NCBI GenBank assembly: GCA_031280335.1
Contig: JAITGZ010000054.1
Location: forward strand, 1-5,973
Origin: Deltaproteobacteria bacterium
GTDB lineage: Bacteria > Desulfobacterota > Desulfovibrionia > Desulfovibrionales > Desulfovibrionaceae
DNA length: 5,973 nt
Reading direction: 5' to 3'
In this document: piece by piece, positions 4,708 to 5,973 of the stretch
Layout: each line of letters begins with the position of its first letter
How positions within the stretch are numbered: position 1 is the first letter of the stretch
Program-made: the position numbers and the translations under genes
Notes under the pieces: generated by a model
Told to the model about the DNA's origin: nothing
Seen by the model: the letters and a program-made list of their open reading frames with translations, nothing else
The model's database searches: none

Positions 4708-4726
4708 GGAGGGAACCCCACCCTCC
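4708..4726. repeat. Small hairpin after the methyltransferase gene
   Basis: GGAGGG (4708-4713) and CCCTCC (4721-4726) pair around AACCCCA. The nearest T-run (4740-4745) is 13 bases farther on, so a terminator is possible but not typical. Confidence 0.35.
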
Positions 4727-4739
4727 TGAACCCTTTCAA

Positions 4740-4770
4740 TTTTTTCAGCCGCTATACGCGGCTGAAAAAA
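4740..4770. repeat. Perfect 13-bp inverted repeat with T/A-flanked stem
   Basis: TTTTTTCAGCCGC (4740-4752) and GCGGCTGAAAAAA (4758-4770) are exact inverted repeats around TATAC. The six T precede the GC stem and the six A follow it on both strands, the reverse of a normal intrinsic terminator (A-stem-T). It can still form a long hairpin in either transcript and could stabilise a 3' end or be a binding site. Confidence 0.65.
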
Positions 4771-4859
4771 CGGTGAGGGGGGCCGGGGTGCCTTACCATT
4801 ATGCCAAGGAACAGCAAGGATAAGGTGGCACTCGGCAGACATGCCCATTTCATAGCCAC

Positions 4860-4915
4860 GAATTGGAATTTGGATGGAGTTTGGGGTTATAGCCCTGAAG
4901 TTGGAATTTGGGTGG
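4860..4915. repeat. Direct repeat pair leading to the prenyl synthase start
   Basis: GAATTGGAATTTGGATGG (4860-4877) recurs as GAAGTTGGAATTTGGGTGG (4897-4915), differing by one inserted G and one A-to-G change. The second copy's GGGTGG (4910-4915) is the only ribosome-site-like sequence for the ATG at 4922. The first copy also carries an ATG (4874) in the same frame as the prenyl synthase. Confidence 0.6.
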
Positions 4916-4921
4916 TTTTGT

Positions 4922-5881
4922 ATGTATAAGAGTATTTTGCGGGCGGAAGAAAAGGAGATCAGCGCGGCATTGCTGCGTGAGGTTGAGGCATTGGAGCCGG
5001 CGGCCCGGCCTTTGGCCAGGCATGTGATTGAGGCCGGCGGCAAAAGAATCCGACCGCTGCTGACTGTACTCATGGGCAAGGCTTTGGGCTGTGGTGATCC
5101 GTTGCTTTACGCCTTGGCTGCGGGCATAGAGCTTTTGCATGGGGCCACGCTGATGCATGATGATGTGTTGGATGTGGCGGAGACGCGCCGGGGCGCTCCG
5201 GCGGCGCACACCGTCTTTGGGGCCGGGCGGGCGATTTTGGCCGGGGATGTGCTTTTGGCCGCTTGTATGCGCATCATGCTGCGTTCGCGCAAGTTCGACA
5301 TTATTGACAGTGTGGCTCTGGCTGCGGCCCAGACCGCTGCCGGCGAGGTGGAGGAGATGGATAATCTGCGCAATGTCCGTCTGGATTTTGACGGTTACAT
5401 GCGCATTATCATCGGCAAGACGGCCAGACTGGTAAGCTGCGCCTGTGAGATCGGAGCCATGCTGGCCGGGGCCGCAGCGGAGCGCATTGGGGACGCCGCC
5501 GCCTTCGGCCTGGAGTTGGGCATTGCCTTTCAGTTGGTGGATGACGCTTTGGATGTGGCACCGGAGAGCGTAACCGGCAAACCTGTGGGCGGGGATTTGC
5601 GCGAGGGCAAGTTCACCTTGCTGGCGCAATTTTATTTGGAAGGCCTGCCGCAAACGGAGCGGGGGCATTTTTTACGCGGCTTTAGCCAGGGGTCTTTCAG
5701 CGAGGCGGAGTTGCGGGAGCTTGTTTCGCGCATGCGCGCCTGCGGCTGCGCCGAACGTTTGCGCGCTTTGGCCGGCGAGCATTTGCTCAAGGCGGGGCGG
5801 CATTTGGAGCGTCTGCCTGCGGGGCGCGAAAAGGACACGCTGGGTTTTTTGCTGAACTATATCAAGGAACGGGATCATTAG
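4922..5881 (+). CDS. Long-chain all-trans polyprenyl diphosphate synthase (octaprenyl/hexaprenyl type)
   Basis: This 319-residue enzyme condenses isopentenyl diphosphate onto an allylic primer to make the isoprenoid side chain, here probably that of menaquinone. Seen: GGKRIRPLL (39-47); first Asp-rich motif HDDVLD (79-84; D80, D81, D84) followed by RRG (89-91); GKTARL (165-170); second Asp-rich motif FQLVDDALD (203-211; D207, D208, D211); GKPVGGDLREGKFTLL (219-234). Small residues A75 and T76 before the first motif, within LLHGATLMHDDVLD, resemble long-chain synthases (IspB-like, HTATLLHDD) rather than farnesyl synthases, which carry bulky aromatics there. Length fits the family. ATG 4922 is preferred because the family N-terminus begins nearby and GGGTGG lies 6 bases before it; in-frame ATG 4874 would add 16 residues translated from the direct repeat. 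Odd: the usual KxTLP reads KFTLL. Chain length cannot be read exactly, so I give no symbol. Confidence 0.93.
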   Translation: MYKSILRAEEKEISAALLREVEALEPAARPLARHVIEAGGKRIRPLLTVLMGKALGCGDPLLYALAAGIELLHGATLMHDDVLDVAETRRGAPAAHTVFGAGRAILAGDVLLAACMRIMLRSRKFDIIDSVALAAAQTAAGEVEEMDNLRNVRLDFDGYMRIIIGKTARLVSCACEIGAMLAGAAAERIGDAAAFGLELGIAFQLVDDALDVAPESVTGKPVGGDLREGKFTLLAQFYLEGLPQTERGHFLRGFSQGSFSEAELRELVSRMRACGCAERLRALAGEHLLKAGRHLERLPAGREKDTLGFLLNYIKERDH

Positions 5882-5883
5882 GC

Positions 5884-5973
5884 ATGGCTGAAAGCAAGCT
5901 TTACCGCATGGAGACGCGTGTGCGTCCCGACCTGCCCGATCCCGCCGGACGCGGGCTGCCGGGCAGGCTGAAG
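5884..5973 (+). CDS. Start of next gene, possibly PurS-like/FGAM synthase N-terminus (partial)
   Basis: ATG at 5884, 2 bases after the prenyl synthase stop, opens 30 codons that run off the right edge. The peptide reads MAESKLYRMETRVRPDLPDP followed by AGRGLPGRLK. The pattern Y-x-hydrophobic-x-x-x-V-x-P-x-hydrophobic-x-D-P-x-G resembles the first strand and turn of PurS, and of phosphoribosylformylglycinamidine synthases that begin with a PurS-like domain. With so few residues this is a guess. The tight spacing suggests co-transcription with the prenyl synthase. AAGGA (5864-5868) is rather far upstream to be its ribosome site. Confidence 0.45.
   Translation, partial: MAESKLYRMETRVRPDLPDPAGRGLPGRLK

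Noticed and set aside
4850..5668. 272-residue minus-strand open frame
   Set aside because: Antisense to the prenyl synthase, whose Asp-rich motifs and length are clear; the minus frame shows no family features.

Overview
The window reads as part of the chromosome of a GC-rich sulfate-reducing deltaproteobacterium, most likely a Desulfovibrio relative (Desulfovibrionaceae). The strongest taxonomic pointer is a textbook periplasmic tetraheme cytochrome c3 with the CxxCH / CxxxxCH / CxxCH / CxxxxCH heme order typical of that group. The other genes (Hsp90, menaquinone enzymes, a possible purine-synthesis gene) are housekeeping. There is no sign of phage, insertion sequence, CRISPR array, tRNA or rRNA.

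Layout. Positions 1-862 hold the 5' part of htpG (Hsp90) on the minus strand, running off the left edge. A 385-base divergent intergenic region (863-1247) follows; it carries putative promoters for both neighbours, three short GCGTC repeats, a perfect GC-rich hairpin and a duplicated small element. The cytochrome c3 gene (1248-1652) has its own strong Shine-Dalgarno and a downstream hairpin. Next comes a long Ala/Pro-rich protein (1816-3414) that I do not recognise: short helical modules on low-complexity linkers, a 59-residue-period duplication, a His cluster and a C-terminal coiled coil. After a structured 312-base region (3415-3726) with a terminator-like hairpin and two mutually exclusive pairings, a small 77-residue protein overlaps the start of a UbiE/MenG-type methyltransferase by 8 bases. 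A second structured spacer (4691-4921) leads to a long-chain trans-polyprenyl diphosphate synthase (4922-5881), and the first 30 codons of another gene, possibly an FGAM-synthase (PurS-like) protein, begin 2 bases later.

How the genes fit together. The methyltransferase and the prenyl synthase make the head-group methylation and the isoprenoid side chain of menaquinone, so 3727-5881 looks like a quinone-synthesis neighbourhood in an anaerobic respirer. Cytochrome c3 serves the same respiratory lifestyle in the periplasm, shuttling electrons from hydrogenases and formate dehydrogenases toward membrane complexes.

Most worth a second look: the modular Ala/Pro-rich protein, the possible switchable leader RNA upstream of the menG pair, the small overlapping protein, the duplicated element in the htpG-cytochrome c3 spacer, and the altered SAM-binding loop (GTFD for GTGD) in the methyltransferase. 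All regulatory calls are by eye and untested.
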